64,000 bases of DNA from Lytechinus variegatus (Eukaryota; Echinodermata; Echinoidea; Temnopleuroida; Toxopneustidae), in contig NC_054743.1 in the NCBI RefSeq assembly GCF_018143015.1, positions 46,100,922 through 46,164,921 of the forward strand, given 5' to 3'. Within the stretch, counting starts at the first letter, position 1, and each line of letters opens with the position of its first letter. Position numbers and translations under genes: made by a program. Shown here piece by piece: positions 11,350-23,258 of the stretch. The notes beneath the pieces are model-generated. The model did no database searches. It had not been told where the DNA came from and saw only the letters and a list, made by a program, of their open reading frames with translations.

Positions 11350-12600
11350 CATTTATTCATAAGGTGAACACATTACTGTATGAATTCATTTGTGGTGGTC
11401 CTGATAGAGTAAAACGTGAAGTTTTGGTTAAAGAATACGATGAAGGGGGGTTAAAGATGACTTGCCTCAAATCGATTATTCAAGCTCAGAAAATGAAATG
11501 GGTTTCGAGACTTTTCTCTTCAACTTCGAAGGGCTGGAAATGTATATGTTTAGAATTGTTGTCACCTGTCGGTGGAGAATACATTTTTTATTGTAATTTT
11601 GATATGAAATATTTGAATATTGAAGTGTCAAATTGGTTGATGGACATTTTACAAACATGGTGTTTATTGGAAAGGAAATACATATTACCAATGAGTTTAT
11701 ATGGAACAATCAATATATCACATTTAAAGGAAAATCTATCTATAGACCAAACATAAAAGAAAAAGGATTCACCAAAATTACTGATATGTTAGATGAATTT
11801 GGACGCCCACTACGCTGGAGGGAAGCGAAGCAAAGGGGTTAAAGTTTACTGAGTATTTTGAATTGTTAGATTGCTTTAAAATATTGCCAGGGAATGGAAA
11901 GTTTTCTTTTTATAACAAGACTACCATCATCTTGTAAAAGAACCTGAGTATTTCCCTTCTCTTTTTTGTGAATCTGCATTTACACAAATTAAGAATATAT
12001 CGACAAAGAAATTTTATCGCTTTCTTAAACATTAATAACTCTGAAGCCTGCAAGGTGTTTACTCACTTTAATCAACTTTACAACATCGATAGGCAACAGA
12101 CTTCCAAATTGTTCACTCTTCCATGACGAATCACTATAGACACCAGACTTCGAATCACACACTATAAAATTTTAAATAACTTAATACCTACAAATGAATG
12201 GCTCACAAAAATAGGAAAGAAGACCAATGCATTATGTTCTTTTTGTAATGCGACACCCGAGACATTGGATCATTTGTTTTTTGTATGCCCTAAAATAGCA
12301 TCCTTTTGGAATGCGTTGCGTACGAGAGTGACTGACTTTAGTCCTAATTATTTCCTTTCACGAGATACTGTTTTATTTGGATTACTAGAACCACTTACTC
12401 CATCCACCTTAGCATTTAATTTTCTAATTTTACTTGGTAAATACCAAGAGACTCTCCCTAGTTTAAAGCAATTTAATTATTATCTTTTATCCTATAAAGT
12501 TACTCAAGAATTTATTGCAAAAAAGAAAAACAAACTCAATAAACACAATGTAAAATGGCAAAACATAAACAAGTATTTTTCCATTGCATAAATTGTAACC
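11350..12600 (+). mobile_element. L1/Tx1-like LINE, C-terminal region, frameshifted
   Basis: Frames read consecutively show VKREVLVKEYDEGGLKM and KMKWVSRLFSSTSKGWK, corresponding to the region after the reverse transcriptase of L1/Tx1-clade elements. Then come an EFIWNNQYITFKGKSIY block and (12,200-12,591) CSFCNATPETLDHLFFVC, a Cys-x2-Cys-x7-His-x4-Cys zinc-finger-like motif of the zf-RVT type, followed by NFLILLGKYQETLPSL. At least three frame changes and stops separate these parts, so the copy is inactive. No poly(A) tail was located with certainty. Confidence 0.8.
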
Positions 12601-12699
12601 ACTGTAGATTCATATTTTGTGTTATCTTTTTTGTGACTTTATTTTATCTTCTGTTCATGTTGTAGTGATGCTTTAGGTCATGTTAATACATGAAAATGT

Positions 12700-13040
12700 C
12701 ATAATTTTTTGTTGGTTGCGCAATACCCCGGCGATGCCGCCAGGTCGACACTGGACCGTTAGGTATGACCGTACCCCCCTTTTTCGGTTAACCCGTTCGC
12801 GACGGCATAGTAGAATAGGTTCTAACACCCCAAACGAGATTAATCAGCCGACCATGTCAAGTTCGAACAGCTCCATTGTTCCGTGCGTGCGAGCTGGATC
12901 GTTGATTACAAAAGCGTGTGTGCGATCCACGATGAGTGAATTGATCGATCGATAGTTTTCGCGCATGCGTAGTTCATTTCCTGTTTTGGCTGCACGGAGT
13001 TCAGAGCTCACCTGTCGCTCAAAGTGACTTCTTTGAGAAT
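12700..13040. promoter_or_regulatory. CpG-enriched segment with NRF1-like site
   Basis: Compositionally distinct from its AT-rich neighbours. It contains CGCGCATGCGTAG (about 12,959-12,971, NRF1-like) followed within 15 bp by CATTTCCTG (ETS-like) and then GCTCACCTG. It could be a promoter remnant; no downstream exon was recognised. Confidence 0.2.
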
Positions 13041-13059
13041 GTATTGTTTGTGATGTGGG

Positions 13060-13640
13060 TTTTGAAGTTCTTCTTGGACTTCTTCTTTTTTGATATTACT
13101 ATTATCATAATATTATCATTCTCCCTTCCTTCTTCCTTTTCTTCTTTTTCGATCTTCTTATTATTATCAAAATTATTATTCTCATTTCTTTTCTTCTCAT
13201 ATTCTTCTTTTTCGATATTCTTCTTATCATATCATCGTCATTTCCTTTCTTCTTCTGTTCGATCTCTGTCTCATCTTTTTATTCTTATACTTCCTATTTA
13301 TAGACCCCCCTTCTCCCTTGATATAGTCTTGCTTTGTTTCCTCTTGCAAATGAAATCCTCCTTTTTTTTCCTTTTTTCTTTTTTATAATGCTCCCTTTTC
13401 CTTTTCTCCTCCTTCTTCTTCACTGATAATTGTGCAATCCTACACCTCCTCCATCTCCTAAGTTTTCTTTTTCTATTTCCCTTCTATTTATTCTTGTTAT
13501 GATTTTGCTTGTGCTTCTTCCTTTTCGTTTTTTCTTTCTTCGTCGTCTTATCTTCTCTTACCTATTCTCACTATTCTTTTACTCCCGTCATCCTATTTTG
13601 CTTTATTTTGTTCTCTCTCTGTTTTTCTCTTCTTGCAAAA
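13060..13640. repeat. Polypyrimidine low-complexity tract
   Basis: Nearly 600 bp dominated by TTC, TTTC and CTCC on the plus strand, with interspersed TTATTATTATC. A second T-rich stretch follows at 13,880-14,110. The ORFs seen here are artefacts of the composition. Mirror-symmetric pyrimidine tracts of this kind can form triplex DNA (established for such sequences generally). Confidence 0.85.
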
Positions 13641-14109
13641 TGAAAAAATGAAGAATATGATATTTCTTTTTAAAAGTATGTCCGCAAAAACATGAATCTT
13701 CAAAATATCTTTATATGCATACAAGTAATATTTTCTGAACAAGAAATCATAATCTTCTCGATAGGGACCAGTTCTTACCAATCCAAAAATTTGCAAGGTG
13801 GTATACGACAATTATTTTGAAGATTATTTATCATTTATCATCCAATTATTTAAGTTAGCCCACCCCATCCCCCATGATCACCATTATCTTCTCCTTTCAT
13901 CTTTTTTTCTGTTTCGTCTGCTTTTTTATTTTATCTTTTTCTTTGTCTTATCATTATTATATTCATAATCTTGATCATTGTTGTTATTATTGTCAATATT
14001 ATTATTATTATTATTTTTATTATCCGATTGTTATATTTTCTTTTATTATTTGTTATTATCATTGTTAGTGTTGATAGTAATGTTTATAATTGTTATCATT
14101 GATATTATG

Positions 14110-17100
14110 TAAACATTTGAATACTTTACATGTAAAAAATAAAAGAATTTAGTTTAATTCGATTGAAAAATATTATTGCTATTGTCATGTTTGTTTGGCG
14201 CAGCCCGAAAGAAGAATCAGTTTCGCTGAATGCCATCCCCTCTACCCTCTCTAATCCCCTTACCTCTAGTCAACCTCTACTCTCCTCTATTTTCCCTTTA
14301 CTTTTTTCCCTTCTATTCAATCAGTAGCTTACGCAGGGGGGGGGGGTAGGGTTCAATTTCATACGAGGCGCTTTTAATCGAAAAAAAAATGTACTACAAC
14401 ACTGCGCAGACAAGTGGGTTATGCTCTCCCTCTCTTCTTCATCTCCTGTTCCGTGCCCCCCGGCCCTCTCTCTATTTTTTCCCTTCTTAGTATTATCTCG
14501 TCATCAGAGAAATATGTCCAAACCCGGCCCTCCAAGCCCAACCCATAATAAAAATAGAACCTATTTTAGGATAGGTGCCCGGCATATTCGGCACATAATC
14601 AATTTCAAACGATGTCTAGATTTTACGTCGTCTAGAAATGTTCAACAAAAAAACTCCAAATTATTTCCTTAATTCAAAATCCAACGGAGACGTTGCCATG
14701 TATTTGTGTAAAAAATGAATATTATGTATCACATGATTCTAGTAATTAAATTTGTATTATAAACAAGACATTCTGCCTTTCTTTCATTATCCAAGAATAT
14801 ACAATAAGTCCCTGCAATCCGTTTTATTTATTGTGGACTTACTCAATTCTCAGTTTATTTCACTAGTTTAGAACATGTGTGGTTATTTTCTTGACATTTA
14901 TGTGCAAAGGATTTAATGATCAACAAATGATTAGTAATGCATGGAAAAATGCAAGAAAGAATAACATAAGTATATGTTGGACAATTTAAAATGGGGAAAA
15001 AAATGAGTGTGACCAGAAAGACATTTTCTGTTTTGCTGGTAATCTATTTGTTAGAGATCGGCGGTGAACCAAGGAATTCTCGGTGGAGGGGACTATAAAT
15101 GCGCTACTTTTCTTTACTTTTTTTCTGACAAGCAAAGGGGGGAGGAAATAGAGGTCAGCAATGAAATCGCAACCCAAGTTACACCATTACTATTTTATAC
15201 CCCTTTTTCTAATTCTAGTGCATATGAATTATATTCCATCGTTTAACCCCCACCCCCTATTTGATTCGCCACACTCACTGTCAAATTTTAGGACAATATG
15301 ATTTGATTACATTTTAGGAACTTTCCTTTTGGAAATTATTATTTCCTGCGTTCAGTTTGTTTTAATATACAATTTCGTCAAGATGGAAAAGGACTCTGAA
15401 AATGATAACCTGCATTGCCAAAGTAAAATTCTAAAATGTCGTAAGTGTATATAATTTCTCACCCGGTACATTCACCTTTACAGAATTTCGATGTATTAAA
15501 ATAATTCTTATGTTGTATTTCTCCCCTTCCTTTTTCCTTGTAGCCAACAATCCATAAGAGCTCCGATGAAAATACAAATATAACGAGTTAATTAGAGAAC
15601 TGTAAGAGGAAGAGCGTGCTTAAAAAGAGATACATAGAAAGGTCATTCCCGCCTGCCTAAATATCATATTCCAGCTCATATTGACTGATACATATTGTCT
15701 CTAATTAATTAATTGTGTTTATTAATTTATCCATGTACTGATTGATTTATCTCATATTTATCTTTATCCAACTTGACCGTCTGTTATATTCTATGGAGTA
15801 CGGCTAAAAATAAAACAAATAACCGAATGGACGTATATGGAATCACAATATGCTTTATGCCGTTTTTTCGCACCCTTCTAACAAGCAATTAAAAAAAAAT
15901 AAAACGAGCCGCATGATGATAATGATTAATAATTCATATAATATCCACTAAACATTGTGATCAAGGCGCTCTACTTATTTATTACCCGGCTTACATCATT
16001 TGTTCCGTGAAAAGCATTATAGGCCTGTTTGCAGACATAAACATAGATATTTTATTTTAATATATTCTGCTTTTCATTCCCTCTATCTTCTCGAATAATA
16101 TATCCATGGAATGCATATTTACTCCATGCTCTGGATTCCTATCGCATCACATTTTTATATGCAGGTCAAACCAAACCACGATAACATGCATCAGAATAAA
16201 ATCAATCGGGGAAACCTTAGATTTTTCGAAAATTCATGTAATGAGATTATATGGATAAAACATGCTTCTAATACTTTGTACATCGTAAATAACACATATT
16301 ACTCTTCATTAGCATGATTATGCCTATGTCACGGTGTTCATCACTCTTTGGTGTTAAACCAAACTGACAAAGGGTGAATTCATCCGTACATCCTTCCCTT
16401 TCAAGTCACTCTTTTACATTGTTAGTAAGTGGCAACTTTATTGATCTTCGCTGGATGCCCTTTTGTCATTTTCAAAGGAAAGGGGGCCATGCCTCCATCA
16501 ATTACCCCATCCGTATCGTTAGAACAAAATAGAGTGTATGTACGATCCGAGGTATTCTCAATAGCCAGCTGTATACACTTTTGTTTAGGATTATAGAAAT
16601 CGATATCAACTTAAAGTCGTGTACTCTCTTCTAGTTTGATCTAGCTTGATCAGTTCATGAAGTTGAATATTATGACAACCATTTTCAAGAGGCAAAATAA
16701 TGCACCTAAATGAAAGAAGAAAACAAAAATCGATGTGTTATAAACTGAAATCATGATTTTTCTTCTTCCTATATTCTACCAACGGCGCCATTTTGAAACC
16801 TCACAAGCAATTTTTTGTATTGAGTAGTTTTTATTGACAACTTCAATTCATATACAAAATAAAATATATGTAACAAATAGAACTTTGAAACATAATATTT
16901 TCATGAATGTTACAATAAAACACAATGTCAGACATCTTCCAATACATAATTATAAATAACATTGATTATAATTATATGCATCAAGAAGAAACTTCTACAG
17001 AAAATTCCAACATATTGATTTTTTTCCAGTGTCAAATAAAAAACATAAGAGAAATTTTCCAAATACAAAAATAAATAAATCATTAATAAAACCTAAACGA

Positions 17101-17880
17101 ATTGAAGCCATCAGCATATATAATTTTGACCCATCACCTCGGCCTCTTCACCCAAATAAATTCAAACACAAACTCAGCCCTTGTCATTACCCCCCCCCCC
17201 CCCAACCCTCCCTTGAACACCCCCATCCCCTATCCGGTGGAGAACTGGCTCTGGGCTCCAATACATGGTCTAATATTTAAGTTTTCCCATTTAGAGAAAG
17301 CAATCTAATATAGTATCGATCATGTCGATCGATTTCGATCTATCGTTGATCATATCAGCGCACGCACGCAGCTCTGCGTGCGTTTTGGGTTGCATTTCGC
17401 TGCTCCCATTATTTTCCCTCACTCTTATTGATTACGGTGTATACGTGGTCCTGCGAAACTGAAAATCATTGAAATCAAGCTTTCATCGCGGCAATGCCCA
17501 CTGTACGCCAATATTGGACTCTCATCGAAGCATAACTCGTTTTATAATGCTTTATAGACTATAGAAACAAAAGGTAAAAACGTATGACTTTCTTGAATGT
17601 GTAGTTTAATTAATGGACATTGTAATTAGAACACAGAAAAGGCAGAAACATAGTATGAAATTGTATTTTTAAGGCCTGCAAATGGATTCGAGTAATAGCC
17701 TTTGGGGAACCGACTATATACGGCTCCCGTACATGAATGAGTTTTAGGGAACCGTATATAGCCGGCTCCCGTTGGCAACGGGTTAATGGATCGTCCTGTC
17801 GGCAGTGCTGGGGTACAATTTTCTTGTAAATTAAGATTATGTTGTATGTACTTATATAATGTTCTTTTTTTCTTGAAGTG
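14110..17880. other. Intergenic DNA, no gene recognised
   Basis: Mostly AT-rich, with a G-tract repeat at 14,322-14,350 (CAGTAGCTTACGCAGGGG head), a C-tract at 17,192, a hairpin CGCACGCAG/CTGCGTGCG at 17,363-17,382, and two related GGGAACCG...GGCTCCCGT segments at 17,705-17,780. No exon-like pattern was found. Confidence 0.5.
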
Positions 17881-17989
17881 CAACGATATGTTTTGTATAT
17901 TTTGATTATTTTTTATGACGAATAAAATCTGCAAAGATAAAAAAAATCCTCAAAATACTTCTTTTATATTTGCTCTCCATTTTATTTCT

Positions 17990-18545
17990 TCTAAGAATAT
18001 TTTTCTATAAAACTTGATTTTCTTTTTTTTTTACAAATATATATGTATAAGAAGCTAAATTGATTAATACATTAAAGAAAGATATAATGTTTGGTCCATT
18101 ACTCCCATGTCTACCCATCACAATGTCTTTATAACTTATATCAATATTTTTGATATACAGATTAATGGTAGCACAAAATTGACTGGCAATCATAAAATAG
18201 ATGATAATAGTTGATAGTAGTTTACATTTAAAACAAAGTGGAGATTCTGCCAATGAAATCGAAACAAATATTCATTTGACATCAAAAGTTTATACAAAAA
18301 TTTAAAATTGAATTCAGCTAAATGAAATCCTTCAATGGAAGTAACTTTTCCTTTCCAGATATTGTTCCAAATCAAATTTTCTTTGAAAAAAAGTGACCAA
18401 TATTGTTCAACATTAGGGGCTATAAACTTTTTATCCACAAGAAAATTTTATACTCTTTTAGAAAGTGTAATTGATAAATGTTTACTTTGTTTTATGTGTA
18501 AAACAGGATCATGGTCCTTCAATTATTGAAAGTAGCTAAGAATTG
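17990..18545 (-). mobile_element. L1/Tx1-like LINE fragment, minus strand
   Basis: Two overlapping minus-strand frames (18,190-18,438 and 18,005-18,253) read consecutively as NLIWNNIWKGKVTS, FNFKFLYKLLMSNEYLFRF, a Cys-x2-Cys piece (PLCFKCKLL), KNIDISYKDIVMG and NVLINLASYTYIFVKKKEN. This is the same zf-RVT-containing C-terminal region as in the LINE at 11.4-12.6 kb but from a different copy. A frameshift separates the two parts, so it is dead. Confidence 0.7.
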
Positions 18546-18839
18546 AATAATTTGAGCAATTTTTATCTTTATCCAGTTTTTCCATTATATGGTATACAAC
18601 TCCAAATTAATTTCGATTAACATAAATAATTTCCTTTTTTCTTTAGTTTTGCATGAACACACAGTATATCCAATTCTCCATCGCTGTTAATCCATCCCTG
18701 CACCCTCCCCCCTAGAGAGAGACGTTTCGTGCGCGCAGTACGTGTTTCGCACGAATCGCGTGTGCACCACCGCCCCTAAAATGAAATCCTAGCAACGCCA
18801 CTGATTCTATTAAGATACCAAGAATTATTGGCTCGGTGT

Positions 18840-19382
18840 AAAAATGGCAGAGGTAAAAATGGCAGAGGTAATAATGGCAGAGGTAAAAATGGCAGAGGTA
18901 ATAATGGCAGAGGTAAAAATGGCAGAGGTAAAAATGGCAGAGGTAATAATGGCTGAGGTAAAAATGGCAGAGGTAATAATGGCTGAGGTAAAAATGGCAG
19001 AGGTAAAAATGGCAGAGGTAATAATGGCAGAGGTAAAAATGGCAGAGGTAATAATGGCAGAGGTAAAAATGGCAGAGGTAATAATGGCTGAGGTAAAAAT
19101 GGCAGAGGTAATAATGGCAGAGGTAATAATGGCAGAGGTAAAAATGGCAGAGGTAATAATGGCTGAGGTAAAAATGGCAGAGTTAATAATGGCAGAGGTA
19201 AAAATGGCAGAGGTAATAATGGCAGAGGTAAAAATGGCAGAGGTAATAATGGCAGAGGTAAAAATGGCAGAGGTAATAATGGCAGAGGTAAAAATGGCAG
19301 AGGTAATAATGACAGAGGTAAAAATGGCAGAGGTAATAATGGCAGAGGTAAAAATGGCAGAGGTCATAATGGTTTAGGTAAA
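18840..19382 (+). repeat. 15-bp minisatellite, about 36 copies
   Basis: Uninterrupted repeats of AAAAATGGCAGAGGT alternating with AATAATGGCAGAGGT, so that a 30-bp higher-order period is visible. Because 15 is a multiple of 3 and the unit has no stop in the relevant frames, long ORFs appear on both strands (MAEVK/MAEVI repeats on plus); these are not genes. The same unit occurs inverted at 21,495-21,966. Confidence 0.95.
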
Positions 19383-19399
19383 AAGAGTCTTAAACCCCC

Positions 19400-20610
19400 A
19401 TGAAAAAAAAAATCAAACAGCCCCCGCATGTAAGCCCTACATAGATTAACTAAGAAAGTTTCTAAGAAAATATGAATAATGGAAAGGGTGACATTCTTAA
19501 AATCATAGATATATCGTCTGCACCAAATTGATGATCTTTTGGCTAGAATATCTTATTTTTTTCTGGACTCTGATGGACGGCCTTCTCATGTCAAATTGCT
19601 GTATTAGTATATGAATTTGAAGCACACTCTTGATCGCAATTTTACTTAATTCATTACAGGGGAAGTTCAACCTCAGTTAAAAGTCATTGTACAATAGCCA
19701 AAAAAAATGATATTGGTGAGGGTTTTAGTAAATCAATCAAAGATTAAAAAAGCTATACTTTTATATTTTAATAATGACGTCATTTGCGAGCAGCTTTCCC
19801 ACATTTGGTGTATAGAAAATATTAATGAAATGTAAATTTCTAGAAAAAAACAAATTCTTCAGTATATATTAAGAGACAAATAATTTTACTGACGCTCCTT
19901 AAATATTTTTTTAAAACAATCATGAACCATTATTTAGTGCATAAAATGTCATGGGACAGCTTCCCATATATGACGTCAAACCCTTTAGGAACCTGGCATC
20001 CTTTTGTACTAGCTGCATTGAGGTATTGCTCTAAAGACTGAACAATAATTGTAGCATTTACATTTAACGTATCACACTAATCAGGGGCAGATCCAGGATT
20101 TTCCAAGGGAGGGGGGCACATTTTCCTGAAAAGTGACACGCAAAACAGTTTTCCGCCTACTAACTCGTCCACAAAAATGATTAGCAAGGAGAAAAGGTTC
20201 TCGCTTTGGGGCACACTTGAGTTAGCATATTTGCTAATATTTTAATTGTACCTCTCAAGGGGGGGGGGGGCACGGGCCAGCTGTGCCCCATGGATCGGCC
20301 AGTGACATCAATATCTATTCATCATGATCCATCGTGATATGGAAATTAAAAAAAAATTCTTTAATTACAGAAAGTTTAGTTATTCTTTTATCCAGTTTAA
20401 ATTATGAAACTAGTTCGACGTAGACACGAACTTGTTCGTTTCAGAGGGTTAGTGGCTGCACACATTGGTGTTTACACTTTAAAAATCGTGGATTTGTACG
20501 TAAAGCGTTGTTCTGCTTACGAGCTTAAGATCCTTTCATCATGCAGTTACTAATTGAAATCATTTTGGCAAGAAAATGCTTGAGTTTAGTCAAATATAAA
20601 TGACAGAGTA
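19400..20610. other. Intergenic DNA with one G-tract repeat
   Basis: No gene seen. A repeat with a GGGGCAGATCCAGGATTTTC head and a G-run lies at 20,085-20,295 (second G-run at 20,258). Confidence 0.5.
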
Positions 20611-20616
20611 AAGATC

Positions 20617-21393
20617 TTAACCCTAAATAGATAGATCTTAACCCTAAAAGGGGTGGGGCTGATTCAGCCCTCCCCCCTCAACATTTTTCGCGATAAATCT
20701 GCCGCGCAAAATTTTTTCACCGCGTCGCTCGCTGAATTTTTATTTTAAAGTCTCGCGCAACTATTGAAACCAAAATTGTGACCCCGCGTATGCGGTTCGG
20801 ACATTATGCAACATTTCGTGAGTGCATGCAGACCCAAAATTACTCAAAAACGTGAATTTGTGTACAAATCCAATGCAAATAGTGTTTCTAGCCAAAATTC
20901 ATAAATGTATCATTTTTCCTTTTACTGCTTAATATCGATTAATTTTATTCTTTATGGTCAAAATAAACTCCCCGACAATTTCCATTGAAAAACAATGAAA
21001 AACAAAAAGTAAAAAACAAAGAAATACATAAGAAATTTTGAAAACAATACAATACATAAGAAAATAAATGTGATGTTGATTTTTTTTAGGATAAATTTGA
21101 TCAGATGCCTATCTAGAGTATATGAAACAAAAATTAGCATTTCAGGGGCATTATTTTATGAATTAGAGCAAACTTCTGATTTTACGCATAAATTAGCATA
21201 ATTAATGAAACATGAGATTTTTTGCATAATTTGATGCTATAGTTTTGTAGATAATGCAATGGGTAACGCGTGTGCCAATTTTCGTCGCGATCGCGCGAGC
21301 GACTGCCGAGATCATAAGGGGGGGGGGGCTGAATCAGCCCCCCCCCCTCCAGTCTTCTTAGGCGTCGAAATAGCCCATTCTATTTAGGGTTAA
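20617..21393. mobile_element. 777-bp terminal-inverted-repeat element
   Basis: Begins with TTAACCCTAAATAGA and ends with its exact reverse complement TCTATTTAGGGTTAA. Inside each end is a G-run/C-run hairpin centred on CTGATTCAG or CTGAATCAG (about 20,655 and 21,318-21,347). The interior is CpG-containing (CGCGTCGCTCGC, GCGATCGCGCGAGCG) with no long ORF. No target duplication could be fixed. The first 20 bp of the left end are partly repeated immediately inside (ATCTTAACCCTAAAAGG). Confidence 0.6.
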
Positions 21394-21494
21394 ATGACGA
21401 AAAACAACATAATAGTTAATCAGTTTTTATAGCCCATTTTGTCGACAAGAGTTCGGTCATGGATGATAAATATTTTGATGTAGTCTATCTTTAT

Positions 21495-21572
21495 CATCTT
21501 TACCTCTGCCATTATTACCTCTGCCACTTTTACCTCTGCCATTGTTACCTCTGCCATTTTACCTCTGCCATG
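21495..21572 (-). repeat. 15-bp minisatellite, short inverted array (left part)
   Basis: About five units of the 18.8-kb minisatellite in reverse orientation (TTACCTCTGCCATTA). The array is interrupted on the right by the SINE at 21,573-21,735 and then resumes. Confidence 0.9.
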
Positions 21573-21735
21573 CAGAATGCAAGGAATGCTCCCCAGGGAG
21601 TGGAAATTGTGCACTTTTCGTGCGGGATTGAAATGAATCCAATGACCGGGGTAATAATATGCTGTAACGCGCTTTGGGCCATTCTGGGAAAAGCGCTTTA
21701 TAAAAATTGGCTATTATTATTATTATTATTATTTT
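21573..21735 (+). mobile_element. SINE 3' region with (ATT)n tail, embedded in minisatellite
   Basis: GACCGGGGTAATAATATGC and GGGAAAAGCGCTTTATAAAA, ending in GGCTATTATTATTATTATT. The CCGGGGTAATAATA segment is shared with the inverted SINE copies at 38.1 and 46.2 kb. It lies exactly between two minisatellite blocks. Confidence 0.6.
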
Positions 21736-21966
21736 TACCTCTGCCATTATTACCTCTGCCATTTTTTACCTCAGCCATTTTTACCTCTGCCATTTTTACC
21801 TTTGCAATTTTTACCTTTGCCACTTTTACCTCTGCCATTTTTACCTCTGCCATTGTTACCTATGCCATTTTTACCTCTGCCATTATTACCTCTTCCATTA
21901 TTACCTCTTCCAGCATCACCTCTTCCAGCATTACCTCTGCCATTATTACCTCTGCCATTTTTACCT
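21736..21966 (-). repeat. 15-bp minisatellite, inverted array (right part)
   Basis: About 15 units, more diverged than those at 18.8 kb (variants with CTTCCA, TTTGCAA). It starts directly from the (ATT)n tail of the SINE. ORFs across this block on both strands are composition artefacts. Confidence 0.9.
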
Positions 21967-22059
21967 GGCACCGAATTATTTGGCACCACCCCCATAACAG
22001 GCACCTGTCACGCCGCTGCAACGAGGCGTCTTAAACTACTCGACCGCGGCAAAAAAGTT

Positions 22060-22171
22060 GGTCTCGCGGACCCTCTGCCTTGCGGACCCTTGGTCTCGCG
22101 GACCCTCTGCCTTGCGGACCCTCGGTCTCGCGGACCCTCGGTCTCGCGGACCCTCGGCCTCGCGGACCTTT
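22060..22171. repeat. 16-bp GC-rich minisatellite, seven copies
   Basis: Units GGTCTCGCGGACCCTC alternating with TGCCTTGCGGACCCTC. Strong CpG content contrasts with the AT-rich surroundings. Confidence 0.9.
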
Positions 22172-22807
22172 GGTCAAGTACTCGGACCCCGTCGTTGGTA
22201 CCATCAGAGTGACTAAAAATGTAGAAGTTTAGGGACAGAAAACAATAAAATATATTAAAAATGGACCTAACCCCTTTTGACAAATGAGTTCTTCAGAAGA
22301 GTTTATTTGCAAAAGGGGTTCGGTCCACTTCAAGAAAATCATTTTTTGATTCTCTCATTCTGCATTATTCTTATGCAAAACTGAATTTTCATGATACCCT
22401 ACCATGAGAACATGAAATTGGGTATGAGAGAAATCTACCTGTCTTCATATTTTTTAAAATATTCTTTTCCAAAAAAAAATATGTGTGGACCTAGCCCCAT
22501 TTGCAACTAAACTGAAATGGACCTAATCGCTTTTGAAAAAAAAGTGATTTTTCTTTGCCATTTTAGTTCACTTTTTAATTGGAATTTCAACTTTTCTTTG
22601 GTTTCATCATATATAGAGCTACTAGAAATCTTTACATTAAGACATAAAAATGAAATTTGATGAAAAATTGACTTAACCCATTGTGCAAGTGAGCTCTTCA
22701 ATTGTAGTTTATATAAGGCATCGCAGCATCAAGTGACAATTTGAAGAGCATTATGGTTTGATTAAGTACTGTCCCTTTACATATAAAGACATCTTACTAT
22801 ATATTAC

Positions 22808-22972
22808 CTTTGTAGTTGATGCCATCGACGATGATGTTGAGTAGAAGTCATCATGATACTGACCGTAGAGTGTGAGGTTCTTCAGATGATTCATCTTACA
22901 GATGAACTGAGCAAGATCACGTGATGTTGACGGACGTTCACTGAGATTCTCCCTGAGACGAAGAATCTCAAA
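22808..22972 (-). CDS. LRR exon 12 (last seen), 55 codons
   Basis: Most 3' exon in view. Reads FEILRLRENLSERPSTSRDL at its start, with Phe replacing Ile at residue 1, Arg at residue 5, and LTLYGQ in the second LRR. Acceptor TATATCAG, donor GTAATA. No further LRR exon was found below it in the window, so the gene either ends with exons I cannot recognise or is interrupted. Confidence 0.8.
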
Positions 22973-23258
22973 CTGATATAATAATAACGTGAAAATAAAC
23001 TGAAAATCACTGTATATTCCTTACACTGCAGTGTATAGTAAAATCATATTCAACATATCAATCAGTAATTTCAACAACACAATAAGACACTAATGTTGCA
23101 TGACGTTATTCGTGGTAAAAATAAATGATTCAATATATATAAAAAAAAACAATAATGGAAATATGTTGTCCTTTGCGGTTTGCATGTCTCATATAATACC
23201 ATACCGCTCTTTTACGAAATCATCCCGATTATTATGTGAAAATATAAATAGAAATAAA

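Noticed and set aside
13044..13651. ORFs of 114 and 73 codons, hydrophobic
   Set aside because: Produced by a polypyrimidine tract (Phe/Leu/Ser only); no start context, domain or splice sites.
18825..19377. Long ORFs on both strands (about 180 codons)
   Set aside because: They are a 15-bp minisatellite whose unit length keeps all copies in frame; both strands are open for the same reason.
20617..20640. Telomere-like AACCCTAA repeat
   Set aside because: Only two copies, not a tandem array; better explained as the end of an inverted-repeat element.
21459..22283. Several overlapping ORFs of 64-191 codons
   Set aside because: Read through minisatellites and a SINE on both strands; not coding.
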